Origin: an uncultured Geobacteraceae bacterium
GTDB taxonomy: Bacteria; Desulfobacterota; Desulfuromonadia; Geobacterales; Pseudopelobacteraceae
Length of the DNA stretch: 56,278 nt
NCBI GenBank assembly: GCA_903876875.1
Contig: CAIRBT010000012.1
Coordinates: 1 to 56,278, forward strand
Direction: 5' to 3'
Under the pieces are notes generated by a model. The model was not told where the DNA came from and did not search any database. It saw nothing but the letters and a program-made list of their open reading frames with translations. The position numbers and the translations under genes were made by a program. Within the stretch, counting starts at the first letter, position 1. Each line of letters begins with the position of its first letter. Of this stretch, positions 52,501 to 56,278 are shown piece after piece.

Positions 52501-52852
52501 CTTTGACGAGACAGGCCGCCAAGTAAAGTATAGCGGCACCGATGTTGCCAAGAAGATGCTTGGCTTTAATCCTCTGGATATCAGTGAGCGTACTAACCTG
52601 AAAAGTGACGAGCGTGATCTGAACGCTTACTGGAAATCAGAACGCGATGATGCTCTCGCCAACATCCGCAGGGCAAAGAATCCGGAAGAGATGAAAGCCG
52701 CTGTGCGTGGCGTTGTCAAATACAATACTGAACTTCGCAAATCGCAGGCATTCGGACTGGTACCGATTATCAAGGCGGAAAGTATTCAGAAATCACGCAC
52801 GTTCAAGCCGCAAAAGAAAACAATGGCATGGGAAAAAAATCAGATTGATTAA
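37523..52852 (+). CDS. Giant polyvalent virion protein (5109 residues)
   Basis: One open frame with many domains. Residues 1-375: Ala/Gly-rich, membrane-prone. About 380-650: disordered linker. About 1380-1430: 'IELRFEGKPSDAVISKIKAEGFRW' accessory domain. About 1839-2250: N6-adenine methyltransferase, motif I VFEPGPGTGNF (1948), motif IV GNPPFSS (2014). About 2630-3200: SNF2-type helicase, GAGKT (2654), VDEAHKF (2814), QAHGRIIRQG (3166). About 3522-3680: MuF C-terminal-like toxin domain ('FKLGKPSGILKNIGIPSLPIV'). About 3784: zincin HELAH. About 3935-4066: Barnase/EndoU/RelE-type nuclease-like domain. About 4140-5109: LPD38-like terminal region. Such proteins enter the host with phage DNA and protect it or attack the host. 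Nested small ORFs lie in its linkers. Confidence 0.85.
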   Translation: MSDQLLARPGSSDTFYNELDSIMSRKAAPEPPPKRGITEDIATHLAVGANKYLALPVAGITEMAGKATGIKSIENAGKAFGDNAESWITQKEQEDPSQKFRDISSVSDAARWAGEQMLEFAPQVGVGILTGGAGAAAGRVAAGSLARAGITSIEGMAGKKAVQAAVANTGRSLTAKELGILAADRAGTAGAIAATGAGSVAMESSTIYRDQKPEEKDMGRALLYGTAAGILDTAFPAYLMKKTGLTKIMPGMSKVSGEADALTGKTALTGVQRVKDTVKVAGLGVGEETIQEGVQTVLENIGANKQVYSDEVNKAGGNFSAFLKVAAEKGISAAVHPEAWNDIIESMAAGGLIGGVMGGGSSAVGHISDVMQQRGQQPQTPTEETNALNQQNQPATEIVTGANARTGNILQDTSGVASDSIPESWPVDSGRDLGIAATPTAGAMTRAVNSILPDLPPVSADMYSSFAAQPFANAPEIQPEAASLPSAPSELEKAMAWRKQQSSGHLMQRHGERDASYATRIVSEFRKSQEKANGITDILPNVQDQGPSQVDGQGVAVPSVQTEVSGVGSNNIQSGGVSNDLSSVQQEINGTQKEVSGVRSQTVADRVIALKQEKDQLLTDNSSKGITGGLMYPAEVTQRLGEINAEIQAAESGKAATPPKMAEQVTEQTRYTVPDPKRPQAVPFFDFKIGKAADGKYYANAGFNIAHSGYGGPHPPLTPSGHTKGHNTEREALLAAVSEVRSKVVSATNPQGEKYDTSKYIKELDKFLGGLPPENKAVKTVQPKKPANTRRQLDTTKDSLAVAVAKLGGVSRAEIDKQSGNGKDLAHTLNSMATKEAKAGILHVISSKGIPLDRMRESLVEQGYLNESADINTLLDKLDSASRGTVHRSTHSTEAGADAYREAEIRYSEMINAMTDEEYDDFSRNQWLDEQVQELADAGDILTEYLDGLGNETMTAADWQEVENDFKEVLDATEFSQGNSTEDQGQVQEDATSKAESVSPVSESDAASEGAAGASKTVERLPLPKVGEYGPEGSKVRFAMYDEYELYDVDKPTPSDVRDFNKLLNDQYYAGWGGWTQPPVEYRQHQELANKAYAAGLVDGVKKGKPQKAPKARTPQKASKKTIEDEINSMSLDEMASMFDDVTAAEKPVRSLSKAKKHEAYLKQVIAKAKPENKPRIQKALQKHKAKQEERKSTPPPVGTHPAKPERDDQAAPYFKEGDRVQDNDGKHGEVSRAETFISRMITYGAASSEASQRHSHSYDVMWDNGVKGYASFDHMNHETDPAPAVVPAPVYNKVAVEPDTLLRNVAYSRKQAQSSRNAAERAKKKENIASHEKSASAFDKTADEQQAAFDTWAEKHPDEAVKYQEKVEAAKPEVEPVAGMKVSFNSAQNGIELRFEGKPSDAVISKIKAEGFRWAMRKRVWYVTDTPARRKFVEGLQGEAVAPVKVELADNEVQVDSNPYIYSKVDGDWHHRSVGSAAPGNKFSPPFDFLDKLNTALAGKSVVEEEAADVPVNRGKMEYDSFMAEVFDLLDANAELRTQAISSSLPELFEIPYRQAYRRAVADVAKEYIDKGFDVREASASATKNDHKTLSDKYKDAVRKEAKDTQTDTRGASDILKAAADSGVKGAGEALKGLYDIFGGGSLKNFPGAVDEATYAKAKPHFVAAYNNFKESGKQLTEFFQFIAKQFGNAIKPYLMRFMDDVKNNNYAIIEENEEVSDVNSERQKTGTDDSGVDEGTGTSDVQGTDKGGDVADIPGRVRSGDGGIVSVSVSSSINEDQQDQRFDAASAGDGTGTTRDLGSDPSGLSGILRSDATGDLRIPNGGLERTGSWKDSASRNLDIVELIKTLREEKRNATPDEQLLLMKYVGWGSGEIRNKIFPGYAEQGRIIPQWAEAAWKPLVDRLDTALTPEELKTAARSSQYAHYTSEAITRSMWKAFERMGFVGGKVFEPGPGTGNFMGTMPDGIYANSKYTGIEMDGITAAIAQQLYPNQNIIHGDYTKQKFPSNFFDVAIGNPPFSSTTILTDPDYKKHKFSLHDFFFAKTIDKVRPGGLLAFVTSRYTMDKLDDKARAYLSERADLLGAIRLPQTAFKQHSGTEVVTDVIFLRKRADGEEAGGHAWGKTADIQIGDQTKQINEYFAAHPEMVLGTHVTERGQFSQNDYPVKPLDGDIEQLFAAAVQNLPANVYSAMRQDSKTIKQVVVERDFNPKNKKEGGVYLSAKGEIMRVENGSGMALSSMVKLSAKEQVWLSDYIPLRDLMKQARFDQFNDAGWEKSLKELNKAYDAFVKKHGNIKDFTLKVKTKLDEDGNEQKVESRNCKWEKTANIDVEGSLVLALEQINDDGDISKASFLTGRTVMKPVRSANPQSMGDALALSLDEIGMLDLDHIAGLMKMSRTEAIEALGDMIYETPSGEHLLADEYLSGDVVTKLAEAEQAARSDEKYQANVKALTEVQPKPLTPGQITAGLGMAWIPTDIVGEFAQEVLNLNIKVELHAATNTWKVTMGNAPAKGYGRRSSSKKQGVQSLRSSTAEWGTADRGANEILDAVLNQRPLRITVKDLDGKVSADPAATARVNEIADKMRTEFRSWIWTDAERAGEMLDLYNKKYNNLAPRRFDGSHLTLPGIATKYKLHPHQKRAIWRMIQTGNTYLAHAVGAGKTLEMIAAGMEMKRLGLINKPLYVVPNDQLSQWSAEFMDAYPLANIMVADELNFDLKNRKRFMAQAAMNAPDAIIITQSALGKLRMKPESVAPVKEKMLNAMREALTEAQDDDAPRHLVSKMERMIENAEQRFDSIVEDGKGDNIITYEELGVDFLFVDEAHKFRKLDFTTVQQVKGIDPVGSRTALDLFLKTNWMEHQKPGRSHVFASGTPVTNTMGELYNVMRFFMEEKMERDDIGHFDAWAAMFGQTAMDYELNAAGKYEPVSRFAKFNNLPELMKRVRTFMDVLTSSHLGAYVVRPDIKGGKPNMIIATPSDELKAYQTNVLQPRMQRARDWKPTPDQPGNPDPIINIITDGRLSSIDMRLVGSNKNDTDSKLNRVIDEIIRVYKDTKDYKYNGVDGKPSPIKGGTQVVFYNHGFGANVAASRGFDARAWINQRLKAAGIPAGEVAWFDEYDTSAKQLSVMKDMREGRKKIIIGHANSLGVGKNLQTRLYALHYIDPPWYPSAVEQAHGRIIRQGNQNTEIEANWYSTKGSYDSTMWQMVGRKGRFIEQAFMGDDNLRTMEDVSEVSQYEMARALSSGDERVIKLVGLQADIERYSRLKEAHFQQQSQMRGDKNTAEWNITAYMKHITKLKEAVKAVGGYISGSSFKGVVGKRSFDKAGEFGDAVIAAYNQAVLDLQNERDTEFDKRIAESTGKTLISTIWTGSKEYGSINGMPMVATVAVSAVTTQYSNIIQITDNVPSEIDANMMMYPQGTDGAGLARRVFNRLNDVSDSLRRTESNLTDDETKLKQLAKRIGAPFEHEAAFNEKIAELSQLQAELTADEVKPAATADGAANFALAPDAPVVSTFNDAIDAVINGEIDPRYIFKLGKPSGILKNIGIPSLPIVMKLGVVNKITGNKSDGSGKHDIPAELLYNLPRHINNPIAVFASDTQAGAKIILLQMEHAGRKLIAAVHIEKKVGNLEVNDIASIYGKPSGVYAEWVNKGLLETLDKQKGQWLLELVRGSIPPRTSGALTPNKILYHVSEAVKSGIREDIDGKNVSFKLNGKRATGIKASTAQTWVSTLPIAKRVNVVQSVSDLPQNAQAEITKAQVNPSHVQAMELHGTIHVITDNVPDLQRVKALVIGHELAHAGQTKKVVDLAVDWFKRTVNGKTEAAKEAHLMLERIAGRYGYDLTDEKQYRRAVQEATAAIAEQAVNADWKPSGLMQRLFMYVKHWLRQQGLISHVSDSELSLAVAEMLRIGEKRLSVDLGGDEAQLALDDANKPNFGQTGNKPTDFITLNGSIDFWSIPKEVAKRTDGRFPEAPVRLMVGKHIGLHRGFGVDHIVAEHTNDLKKLGMSAQEYVHSIFSRVTSIRDAGDPKVLYVFAEGSPRGGAALELRLHSGGYYSIRTAFNMKAVGKVVWSGRTASPGVVQEPYTGVSRQSLPKDEPTTSFSAKESSETARRQETEVSPKPMLEGLENQTYNNNTPVDKDVKAQFSLQDQAISQHAAKINAPAKVTDMVKSLIEMAGQSIPERLKANIGKIFSNPWFGSEGKPIRRHVVNLNLERSQNRNGIISDLFQASEGYTGVEGLDNILKKASKEELKQFNDLIKHGDENGVATYFTRDELYRGKTKFGKVGKTVVEAYRAFHEVMNAANRVRFQQLDELSMLPYKDQEWFADLVELLNKNMERAAGLDAKEASEVHHLIRSLKRNLTDEELASGENPAKIKASPAVIAAYRDFWKQVDQTAKKHQGNMLSAFRDILGYRGELDKLKSEWGNLRGYAPRNRKDGDWHVSVYTTNEEGERVKVYMKPTLTETGAKSLVREVQADLKKHLKGNFDDAATYEVEYERNNATPSELMEYKGSDIAVESLLNKAFDQAGITGKMSVEQWQSLKHEVFQEIAKEIMAQGFGRHGISRETNMVEGYDDTDYQTVLKEYISGMSGWLSKMRFAIETTSAAKDISKADPGDRVWVNDYVQDAMKNSTYMDELAATFRSVGAVYYLGFKVSSALLNAFQNYTVGQAELSLMMKKAGHKGSGIAALAKAQKDVMADFINIKSGGTGTLTKEEHDVLFRAVREGTAQAQAIRQISGSQEMGFGTGWKKFTELSMTPFQFVEQRLNREPAILAAYRIFKKSAAGTIDEAAYKQAETFVNNTHYVMGKENLPEMVRKSGPLGKTAYLFQGYVHNYMHWMFNRAKDGEFATIARSLGAIAALGGVFALPGADDMDSWIMKWFGVSYKMKFKKFVKDAAGNSVPGQIVQNFVNHGVTSVAGVDMSRALAVNIPFISDPEKTFGERIGGAWGGLLKKPGMALNAANKGDYVRAVENLLPEFAANPMRAARQYNQGATTLGGKPIFDETGRQVKYSGTDVAKKMLGFNPLDISERTNLKSDERDLNAYWKSERDDALANIRRAKNPEEMKAAVRGVVKYNTELRKSQAFGLVPIIKAESIQKSRTFKPQKKTMAWEKNQID
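38679..38828 (+). CDS. Nested +1-frame ORF 1 (49 residues)
   Basis: GGAGGAAACC precedes the ATG. Product starts MPSISKTNPLPKLSLEQMHA and has 'YPKAGPWIRDVILV' at its end, a folded-protein-like composition. It lies in a Gln/Pro/Asn-rich linker of the giant protein, in the +1 frame. Confidence 0.45.
   Translation: MPSISKTNPLPKLSLEQMHALVTYCKIHQVLPPILYPKAGPWIRDVILV
39120..39254 (+). CDS. Nested +1-frame ORF 2: zinc ribbon (44 residues)
   Basis: AGGAGAAGG precedes the ATG. The product carries CPTCKTKGRVKWTGKEWQ then CPLCKQKF, a textbook CxxC-x15-CxxC zinc ribbon. In the giant frame the same bases encode a low-complexity linker, so this frame is probably the selected one. Confidence 0.6.
   Translation: MALQIYCPTCKTKGRVKWTGKEWQCPLCKQKFQESEVIISNPEV
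39258..39332 (+). CDS. Nested +1-frame ORF 3: mini zinc ribbon (24 residues)
   Basis: GGAGGTG precedes the ATG, 3 nt after the stop of nested ORF 2. Product MICPACSKKSMGRKKK then CPACGAKL: two CPAC knuckles in the usual rubredoxin-like pattern. Same +1 frame. Confidence 0.52.
   Translation: MICPACSKKSMGRKKKCPACGAKL
40434..40577 (+). CDS. Nested +1-frame ORF 4 (47 residues, basic helix)
   Basis: A perfect AAGGAGG lies 6 nt before the ATG. Product begins MQQNSVKETAQKIKDKCKKM and is a highly basic amphipathic helix. The giant frame here reads a Ser/Glu/Ala linker. Confidence 0.5.
   Translation: MQQNSVKETAQKIKDKCKKMPPAKRKAFLQSVKVMLQAKVRQAQAKQ
42678..42998 (+). CDS. Nested +1-frame ORF 5 (106 residues)
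   Basis: GAGGAGG lies 7 nt before the ATG. The product is a convincing helical protein: 'LIPSGKKLEQMIAVSMKEQ', 'FLEEYAVEMEESYRSVFHQAL', 'MEQAQREIWEVTRADYLEF'. Over the same bases the giant frame reads a Gly/Ser/Asp-rich spacer between its N-terminal third and the methyltransferase. Probably a true overlapping gene; function unknown. Confidence 0.62.
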   Translation: MLIPSGKKLEQMIAVSMKEQAPQMYKELTKAGTLQTFLEEYAVEMEESYRSVFHQALTKISKINDSMQQVQEMEQAQREIWEVTRADYLEFSDPMPPEIYESQMEA

Positions 52853-52871
52853 TTATTTATTTACCTATACT

Positions 52872-52893
52872 ATCCGCCGTAATTATGGCGGAT
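52872..52893. promoter_or_regulatory. 22-bp palindromic control site 5
   Basis: The perfect copy: ATCCGCC-GTAATTAT-GGCGGAT, 15 bp before ATG 52909. The flanks extend the dyad (ACTATCC and GGATAGT). Confidence 0.7.
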
Positions 52894-52908
52894 AGTGCGA
52901 GGAATAAC

Positions 52909-53406
52909 ATGGCTCTTGTTATCAGAACAATTACCAATGCAGGCAACCAGCTATTCAGCCCGTCAGGCGTACTGCTGGCAGGGGTAACAATCACGCTTGA
53001 TCTGGTCAACCAGTCCGGAGCACCAGTCGATGTCTGGGATGCCAAATCAAAAGAACATGTTGGGCCAATAAGGGAGAGCGTCATAACGGACAATTATGGC
53101 GAGTTTACCATCGCCGTGTGGCCCAATAGCAGGGGCAATATTATTACCAAGTATCTCTGCCGCGTACACTCACCTGGTTTCAAGCCGTTCTTTGCCGCAC
53201 TGCCTGAAGCCGATCTTTCTCCTATAAAGTGGGTGGACTTCATGGCCAATTCACAGCCGTTGACCGCTGCAGAAATGAACCCCATGAATTCCCATCTGAA
53301 TGATTTTGATATGCACTTCCTAGTAAAGGAAGCCGACTCACCGGAAGCGGAAGCAACCGCCTTTGCCGCCGGTGCCAGAATAGTAATACGAACTGATCTG
53401 ATCTAA
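52909..53406 (+). CDS. Tail-fibre region protein with Ig-like N-terminus
   Basis: ATG 52909 (GCGAGG upstream) is preferred over 52885, which lies in the palindrome. 165 residues: a carboxypeptidase-regulatory/Ig-like beta fold ('LFSPSGVLLAGVTITLDLVNQSGAPVDVWD', 'ITDNYGEFTIAVWPN') that often joins fibres to tails, then a helical end. First gene of the fibre operon. Confidence 0.6.
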   Translation: MALVIRTITNAGNQLFSPSGVLLAGVTITLDLVNQSGAPVDVWDAKSKEHVGPIRESVITDNYGEFTIAVWPNSRGNIITKYLCRVHSPGFKPFFAALPEADLSPIKWVDFMANSQPLTAAEMNPMNSHLNDFDMHFLVKEADSPEAEATAFAAGARIVIRTDLI

Positions 53407-53435
53407 CAGATCATACAAACGAAAGGAGAATTGTC

Positions 53436-53873
53436 ATGGCAGGAAAATCGGATTATCTGGAGAACAAGTTGATAGACTTTCTGTTTCGCGGCCAAACCTT
53501 CATCCCCCCGGCCACCCTGTATTTTGCCCTGTTGACGGCAGCTCCGTCGGATAGTGGCGGCGGTACGGAAGTCACTGGCGGCAGTTATGCCCGAGTGGGC
53601 ATCACAGCATCACTGACAAGCTTTGCGGGAACACAGGCTGCTGCATCCACAACCGCATCCACCGGATCTAGCGGCACAACTAGTAATAACGCTACCATCA
53701 CGTTTCCGGCACCAACTGCTAGCTGGGGTCTAATCACGCACTTTGCTGTATATGATGCGATTTCTTCCGGCAATCAGCTGTATTGGGGTGCCTTGAGCAT
53801 TGCTAAGACCGTTAACAATGGTGATGCGGCCCCTCAGTTTTTAGCGGCAGCGCTGACCGTAACCGAGGACTAA
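53436..53873 (+). CDS. Phage tail-fibre protein
   Basis: 145 residues of the small tail-fibre type: 'KLIDFLFRGQTFIPPATLYFALLTAAPSDSGGGTEVTGGSYARV', then beta-rich Ser/Thr repeats and 'LITHFAVYDA'. Paralogue of 31037-31465. AAAGGAG precedes the ATG. Confidence 0.78.
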   Translation: MAGKSDYLENKLIDFLFRGQTFIPPATLYFALLTAAPSDSGGGTEVTGGSYARVGITASLTSFAGTQAAASTTASTGSSGTTSNNATITFPAPTASWGLITHFAVYDAISSGNQLYWGALSIAKTVNNGDAAPQFLAAALTVTED

Positions 53874-53883
53874 GGAATAAGTC

Positions 53884-54582
53884 ATGGCTCTCAAATTTGC
53901 AGACCGTGTAAAAGAGACAACCACCACCACCGGTACCGGCAGCATTACGCTTGCCGGTACGAAACCAGGGTTTCGTACCTTCAATGCTGCAATTTCTAAT
54001 GGCGATACCTGCTATTACTGCATTGCCGATGCGGCAACCGGTGACTGGGAAGTGGGCTTGGGGACATTCACCGCTAACACCACTCTGGCAAGAACCACCG
54101 TACAGGCCAGCAGCAATTCAGGGTCGGCAGTGAGTTTTGCAGCGGGAACAAAGGACGTGTTCCTGATTGTATCGGCGGCGGCGTTGGCGGGGTTTGCTAC
54201 TTTGACCGGCACGGAAACACTGACCAACAAGACGTTAACTACACCTAAGTTGACTGGCATTTTTGAGCTTGTTCAAGCAGGCGGTAATCTCGGAACTGGA
54301 ACACTAACGGTGGTAGCATCAACTGGCACTCTTGTCACTAGTACTCTAACTGGTAACGGCACAATAATAATGCCGACAGCAAACGTATTGAGCGGTTACG
54401 GATGGGGAGCTACGATTGTGCTTACTGGTGGAGCTGGAACAGCTATCACAAGAACCAATTGGGGGACTTATCTTGGCACCACTGATCCCGGCATAAATTT
54501 TACGAGTGGCAAAAAGACAATTTACACCATGTTCTCGGATGGCACTACCACTTGGTACACTCAGTTGTACAAGGAGGCATGA
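53884..54582 (+). CDS. Tail-fibre / receptor-binding protein
   Basis: 232 residues. The N-terminal block 'ALKFADRVKETTTTTGTGSITLAGTKPGFRTF' (residues 2-33) and 'WEVGLGTFTANTTLARTTVQASSNSG' are found in many phage fibre proteins as the tail-attaching domain. The middle carries the shaft motif 'LTGTETLTNKTLTTPKLTG'. The C-terminal 100 residues are a beta-rich tip. It overlaps the next start. Confidence 0.78.
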   Translation: MALKFADRVKETTTTTGTGSITLAGTKPGFRTFNAAISNGDTCYYCIADAATGDWEVGLGTFTANTTLARTTVQASSNSGSAVSFAAGTKDVFLIVSAAALAGFATLTGTETLTNKTLTTPKLTGIFELVQAGGNLGTGTLTVVASTGTLVTSTLTGNGTIIMPTANVLSGYGWGATIVLTGGAGTAITRTNWGTYLGTTDPGINFTSGKKTIYTMFSDGTTTWYTQLYKEA

Positions 54583-55088
54583 TGTACTGCACAATAATCA
54601 ACAACGAAATAGCGGTGAAATACGATGATGTACCAATATCTTTCAGGATTGATGAAAATACAGACATAGATGGATTTAATAATCTCTCTGATGCTGAGAG
54701 AGAAGAATACAACTTTTATCAAATAGTCATCACCGAACTTGAAAACTGGGATGCTTATCATACCTACGAGTTGGTATTGAACGTAGTTGAAGGCAAGCCT
54801 GTTGGTGAATATATCATTATACCGGTATCAAATGATGATTGGAAACGCCTCCTGACTCAGGCTGTACAACGGAGACTCGACAGAAGTGCCATTGCAAAGG
54901 GCTATGACAGTATTCTTGCTGCTTGTTCCTATGCAACGTCAACAAATCCGATATACGCAGCAGAAGGGGCCGCTTGTGTAGCATGGCGGGACGCTGTGTG
55001 GACTAAATGTTACGAGATGCTGGTGACTCCGTATCCTGCTGAAGCCGAACTCGTCAGCGCATTACCTCGGATGGTGTGGCCGTCATGA
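54582..55088 (+). CDS. DUF4376-containing fibre-associated protein
   Basis: 168 residues from ATG 54582, with AAGGAGG upstream (ATG 54579 is too close). The C-terminal domain 'QAVQRRLDRSAIAKGYDSILAACSYATSTNPIYAAEGAACVAWRDAVW' (about residues 95-142) fits DUF4376, common next to tail fibres as an assembly or tip protein. Confidence 0.74.
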   Translation: MYCTIINNEIAVKYDDVPISFRIDENTDIDGFNNLSDAEREEYNFYQIVITELENWDAYHTYELVLNVVEGKPVGEYIIIPVSNDDWKRLLTQAVQRRLDRSAIAKGYDSILAACSYATSTNPIYAAEGAACVAWRDAVWTKCYEMLVTPYPAEAELVSALPRMVWPS

Positions 55089-55696
55089 TTGCTAATATGC
55101 TGAGGATGAAAGTACCTCCATCTGGCGGTGGTGGCGGTACGAAAACCTTCGTGTTTGTGGTCACTTTAAACTATGACTATGGAGTAAATGAAGTCGTCAT
55201 AAACGGGATTAAATGTACTTCTGGTGGTATCTACACATTCAACAATATGTCGCAGTTCACGGCTACTGTTAGAGGTGATAGTGGAAGTAGCGGTAATGAT
55301 TGGGACGGTGGCGGCGGTGGGGCCTCTGCTTTTGTCAATAGTAGCGGGTTTTCACCTGTGTCTCCCTATATAGCGGCTGGTGGCGGTGGCGGTGGCGGCA
55401 GTTATGATGATAGTACGGCAGGAATGGACGGTGCAAGTTTCGGAAATGCATACGGAGGTTACGTCTACCAAGGAAACCCTGGTGGAGATGGTTCTGGTTA
55501 TGCCTCTGGATTTACTTCTGTAACAACAGCAGTGGGTGGTGGAGCCAATGGCTTAAGTTCCGACACGGGATACAGTGGAGGTAGTGGAGGTTACGCCCAA
55601 GGTACTTGCAACGTAGCTGGAACTTACCAATGTGTATGCGACGGGTACGGAGCATATGCAACAGGGGTTCCAAGTATAGTTATAACAGTTTCTTAG
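55085..55696 (+). CDS. Glycine-rich tail adhesin
   Basis: 203 residues, ATGA overlap with the previous gene. After a short beta N-terminus it is dominated by poly-Gly segments ('WDGGGGGASAF', 'AAGGGGGGGSYDD', 'GGSGGYAQG'), like the polyglycine sandwich adhesins (T-even gp38 type) that bind receptors through the loops between them. The Cys-containing end (CNVAGTYQCVC) may be disulfide-linked. Confidence 0.68.
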   Translation: MIANMLRMKVPPSGGGGGTKTFVFVVTLNYDYGVNEVVINGIKCTSGGIYTFNNMSQFTATVRGDSGSSGNDWDGGGGGASAFVNSSGFSPVSPYIAAGGGGGGGSYDDSTAGMDGASFGNAYGGYVYQGNPGGDGSGYASGFTSVTTAVGGGANGLSSDTGYSGGSGGYAQGTCNVAGTYQCVCDGYGAYATGVPSIVITVS

Positions 55697-55705
55697 AGAT
55701 CAAAA

Positions 55706-55912
55706 ATGGACAAATACAACCACAGACTACCGAAGTTATTCATGCTGTTCAACCACGCCCCTGACTGAGCTGTGACCATCTGTCAGACAACCTACTACTC
55801 TGAGCCAAGAGATTATGTACTGTCAAAACTGCAATGGGTATTGGAAGAGGACATTCACAAGGCTCAATGGACGGAAGATAAATATTTTGGCATAAATGAA
55901 GGCGATAATTAA
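55706..55912 (+). pseudogene. Small protein interrupted by an in-frame TGA
   Basis: The frame starts MDKYNHRLPKLFMLFNHAPD, meets TGA at 55766, and continues in frame with 'AVTICQTTYYSEPRDYVLSKLQWVLEEDIHKAQW' to TAA 55910-55912. The 'HRLP.L.M.FNHA' opening followed by a '...DIHKAQW' close is reminiscent of small phage proteins of about 65 residues near tail genes. A nonsense mutation is the simplest reading. Confidence 0.55.
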
Positions 55913-55924
55913 TCCGGAACTATA

Positions 55925-56278
55925 ATGATTGCATCTTCCTCCATAGGCTCAACGCCGATATCAGCCCAAGAGGCAACAATAAGCCCCATCGATTTGTCCG
56001 TTGCTGTCACTGCGACTGCAACGACAAGCGCGTCGCTTTCCACCGGTATCAGTCTAGCAGGATCTGTCTCCACATCGGCAACATCTACTGGGGCAATAAC
56101 CGTCAATATCAGGTTGATTGGTAATATCTCCGCCTCGGCAACTACTGCAGGTGCCCTGACGGTATCAGCCGGATTCGCCAGTTCCGTCACATCATCAACA
56201 ACTGTCACGGCGGCACTGACCAATGGTATCAGACTAACTGGAAATGTATCTGCCTCAGCAGTAATCAGTGGATCACTG
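55925..56278 (+). CDS. Repeat-rich tail protein, cut by the window edge
   Basis: Open from ATG 55925 to the end of the window. The product has repeats of a Ser/Thr/Ala-rich strand pattern: 'ISLAGSVSTSATSTGAITV', 'IRLIGNISASATTAGALTV', 'IRLTGNVSASAVISG'. This type occurs in phage tail-fibre or baseplate proteins. A weak CCGGA precedes the start. The leftward frame in the same bases is a shadow of this composition. Confidence 0.6.
   Translation, partial: MIASSSIGSTPISAQEATISPIDLSVAVTATATTSASLSTGISLAGSVSTSATSTGAITVNIRLIGNISASATTAGALTVSAGFASSVTSSTTVTAALTNGIRLTGNVSASAVISGSL

Noticed and set aside
55766-55768. TGA as a selenocysteine codon
   Set aside because: No SECIS-like hairpin is evident after it and the context is not a redox motif.
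55909-56223. Leftward 104-codon ORF at the right end
   Set aside because: It is the complement of a Ser/Thr/Ala-rich repeat protein read rightwards; its Val/Ala/Asp composition is the usual shadow.
1-56278. CRISPR arrays
   Set aside because: No regularly spaced short repeats with unique spacers were found; the repeats present are promoters, coding repeats and att sites.

Overview
The window is prophage DNA in a bacterial chromosome. It carries two elements stacked at the 3' end of one tRNA-Pro(CGG) gene, and the second is a large, nearly complete podovirus-like prophage that runs off the right edge. The host cannot be named safely. The mixture of a XhoI/PaeR7I restriction system, DUF2335 proteins, integron-like attC sites and this type of small-gene early region would fit a Geobacter/Pelobacter-like Desulfuromonadota or another Gram-negative proteobacterium, but that is inference.

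Left element (1-4045). Two near-identical 142-bp repeats (1-142 and 3904-4045) each hold 45 nt of the tRNA-Pro 3' end plus its terminator. Between them lie an integrase reduced to 23 codons, a PaeR7I/XhoI-type restriction endonuclease and its N6-adenine methyltransferase, and the C-terminal half of a Wadjet JetD protein.

Prophage lysogeny region (4046-9156), all leftward: tyrosine integrase, a small HTH protein, a DUF2335 membrane protein, and then an unusual immunity region in which three different Xre-type repressors sit between duplicated flanks. Four copies of the same 26-bp promoter/operator precede successive leftward genes. A divergent switch lies near 9099-9156.

Early rightward region (9157-20156): many small overlapping genes (DNA-binding proteins, SWIM zinc finger, transglycosylase, DHH phosphoesterase, MazG-like protein, frameshifted m5C methyltransferase), two integron attC-like sites with truncated methyltransferase fragments, a three-gene leftward insert (17282-18313), and the replication pair (replisome organiser and DnaC-like loader).

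Late region (20196-end): small and large terminase, P22-like portal, scaffold, N4 gp56-like major capsid protein, adaptor and tail-hub proteins, a repeat-rich adhesin, internal virion proteins, a 5109-residue polyvalent protein (methyltransferase, SNF2 helicase, metallopeptidase and nuclease-toxin-like domains), then tail-fibre, DUF4376 and glycine-rich adhesin genes. Five dispersed copies of a 22-bp palindrome (ATCCGCC-N8-GGCGGAT) each sit just upstream of the first gene of a rightward unit and look like a phage-wide control site. The most striking feature is a set of at least five small ORFs, each with a strong Shine-Dalgarno sequence, nested in the same +1 frame inside linker segments of the giant polyvalent gene. 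Two of them are zinc ribbons.
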